NCBI GenBank assembly: GCA_946886435.1
Contig: CAMPIR010000017.1
Location: 1-11,849 of the forward strand
Origin: an uncultured Candidatus Saccharibacteria bacterium
GTDB lineage: Bacteria; Patescibacteria; Saccharimonadia; Saccharimonadales; UBA5946
DNA: 11,849 bases
Direction: 5' to 3'
The translations under genes and the position numbers were made by a program. The notes below the pieces were generated by a model that saw only the letters and a program-made list of their open reading frames with translations, made no database searches and was not told where the DNA came from. Positions within the stretch are counted from its first letter, which is position 1. Each line of letters starts with the position of its first letter. Shown one piece after another: positions 11,200 through 11,849 of this stretch.

Positions 11200-11849
11200 A
11201 TGAAGCTTCGTGATGTGATCGGGTCGGCTACCTCCAACATGATGCGTAGCAAGGTCAGGACGATACTAACCATCATCGCGGTCTTTATCGGCGCCTTTAC
11301 TATCACTATGACGCTCGGCATCAGCGCCGGCATCTCTCGTTATATCGACGAGCAGGTTAGTAGTATCGGTGCCGAGGACGTCGTTGTCATACAGCCGAAA
11401 ATCGACATAGATCAAGGCTCTGGGCCAAAAGAGTATGATCCAAAAGAAAATGCCGCAGCGAGTGGTCAAGCTGCCTTTATGACCTCGATGCTCGATAGCG
11501 ACGATGTGCAGACGATAAAGAAAGAGAAGAGACTGGATGATATCCGACCGATGCTACTCGTAACTCCCGATTATATCGCTGGAAAAAGTGATAAAAAATA
11601 CCAACTCAGCATTCAACAGGCTATAGAAAGTACGAGATTTGAGTATGTCGCAGGAGGGCTGCCGGACAATGGGAGTGATCAAGCTGAGATATTGATCTCA
11701 AAGGATTACGTTGAGCTGCTTGGTTTTGACTCGAGCGACGATGCTGTTGGCGAAACGGTTCAAGTCGCAACCTCGACGCCACTTGGTGAACAAAGGGTCG
11801 TTGAGGCGATCGTAAGCGGTGTGCAACAAATCTCGATCTTGTCCGAAGG
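11200..11849 (+). CDS. ABC transporter permease, MacB/FtsX family (partial, runs off the window)
   Basis: The first 216 codons of the membrane partner of the preceding ATPase; the frame is open to the window end. The ATG at 11200 follows the ATPase TAA directly, with AAAGGAG at 11184-11190 as ribosome site. Residues 1-18 are a basic cytoplasmic helix (SNMMRSKVRTILT), about 20-43 are the first membrane helix, and the rest belongs to a large extracytoplasmic MacB-type periplasmic-core-like domain (start SSIGAEDVVVIQP, later YVAGGLPDN, VELLGF, GETVQV and EAIVSGV). A highly charged segment (about 70-120: DQGSGPKEYDPKEN, SDDVQTIKKEKRLDD) is typical of the family's variable insert. The three further membrane helices expected in this family would lie beyond the window. 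Confidence 0.9.
   Translation, partial: MKLRDVIGSATSNMMRSKVRTILTIIAVFIGAFTITMTLGISAGISRYIDEQVSSIGAEDVVVIQPKIDIDQGSGPKEYDPKENAAASGQAAFMTSMLDSDDVQTIKKEKRLDDIRPMLLVTPDYIAGKSDKKYQLSIQQAIESTRFEYVAGGLPDNGSDQAEILISKDYVELLGFDSSDDAVGETVQVATSTPLGEQRVVEAIVSGVQQISILSE

Noticed and set aside
10554..11333. 259-codon open frame on the minus strand opposite the ABC genes
   Set aside because: The plus strand carries an intact ABC ATPase with all motifs and the permease start; the minus-strand product is low-complexity Ser/Leu/Arg with no motif.

Overview
The window looks like one end of an assembled contig from a small-genome bacterium, most likely Candidate Phyla Radiation/Patescibacteria and probably a Saccharibacteria (TM7) relative. 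This placement is an inference. It rests on short compact genes, tight start/stop overlaps, mixed Shine-Dalgarno and apparently leaderless starts, and a very large cell-surface protein with an LAxTG-type sorting signal. TGA serves as an ordinary stop (sodN ends in TGA), which argues against the CPR lineages that recode it. The first 53 bases are not biological: they are an Illumina Nextera i7/P7 adapter left on the contig end.

Layout, all genes on the + strand. 54-1387: khpA (KH-domain RNA-binding protein with an added acidic tail), a strong hairpin terminator, then trmD (tRNA m1G37 methyltransferase) with its own promoter. 1388-1729: gene-free stretch with two perfect hairpins, an inverted repeat and a sodN promoter. 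1730-2853: a two-gene nickel superoxide dismutase unit. sodN carries the diagnostic HCxxPCGxY hook behind a leader of only 7 residues. It overlaps (GTGA) a SodX-type maturation protease that continues into a four-helix membrane domain. 2842-3144: promoter, tRNA-Gln(CUG), terminator, then a second copy of the tRNA 3' end with a second terminator, resembling an integration or recombination scar. 3206-8659: two secreted beta-helix proteins. One is N-terminally anchored and cysteine-containing. The other is a 1375-residue surface protein with a signal peptide, beta-helix, Ig-like domain, three 84-residue repeats, an anchor-U-like domain and a C-terminal LAQTG sorting signal. 8765-9322: a protein-isoaspartate methyltransferase-like enzyme. 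9418-10424: an FAD/NAD(P) oxidoreductase and an ArsR-type regulator, overlapping in one operon. 10519-end: a MacB/LolD-type ABC transporter ATPase and the start of its permease, whose promoter lies inside a palindrome next to arsR.

The parts fit a host-attached or oxygen-exposed lifestyle: superoxide defence with self-contained NiSOD maturation, protein-damage repair, a redox flavoenzyme with a regulator, and large adhesin-like surface proteins. The most distinctive points are the SodX-membrane fusion, the 137-bp duplication at tRNA-Gln, and the LAQTG-anchored repeat protein.
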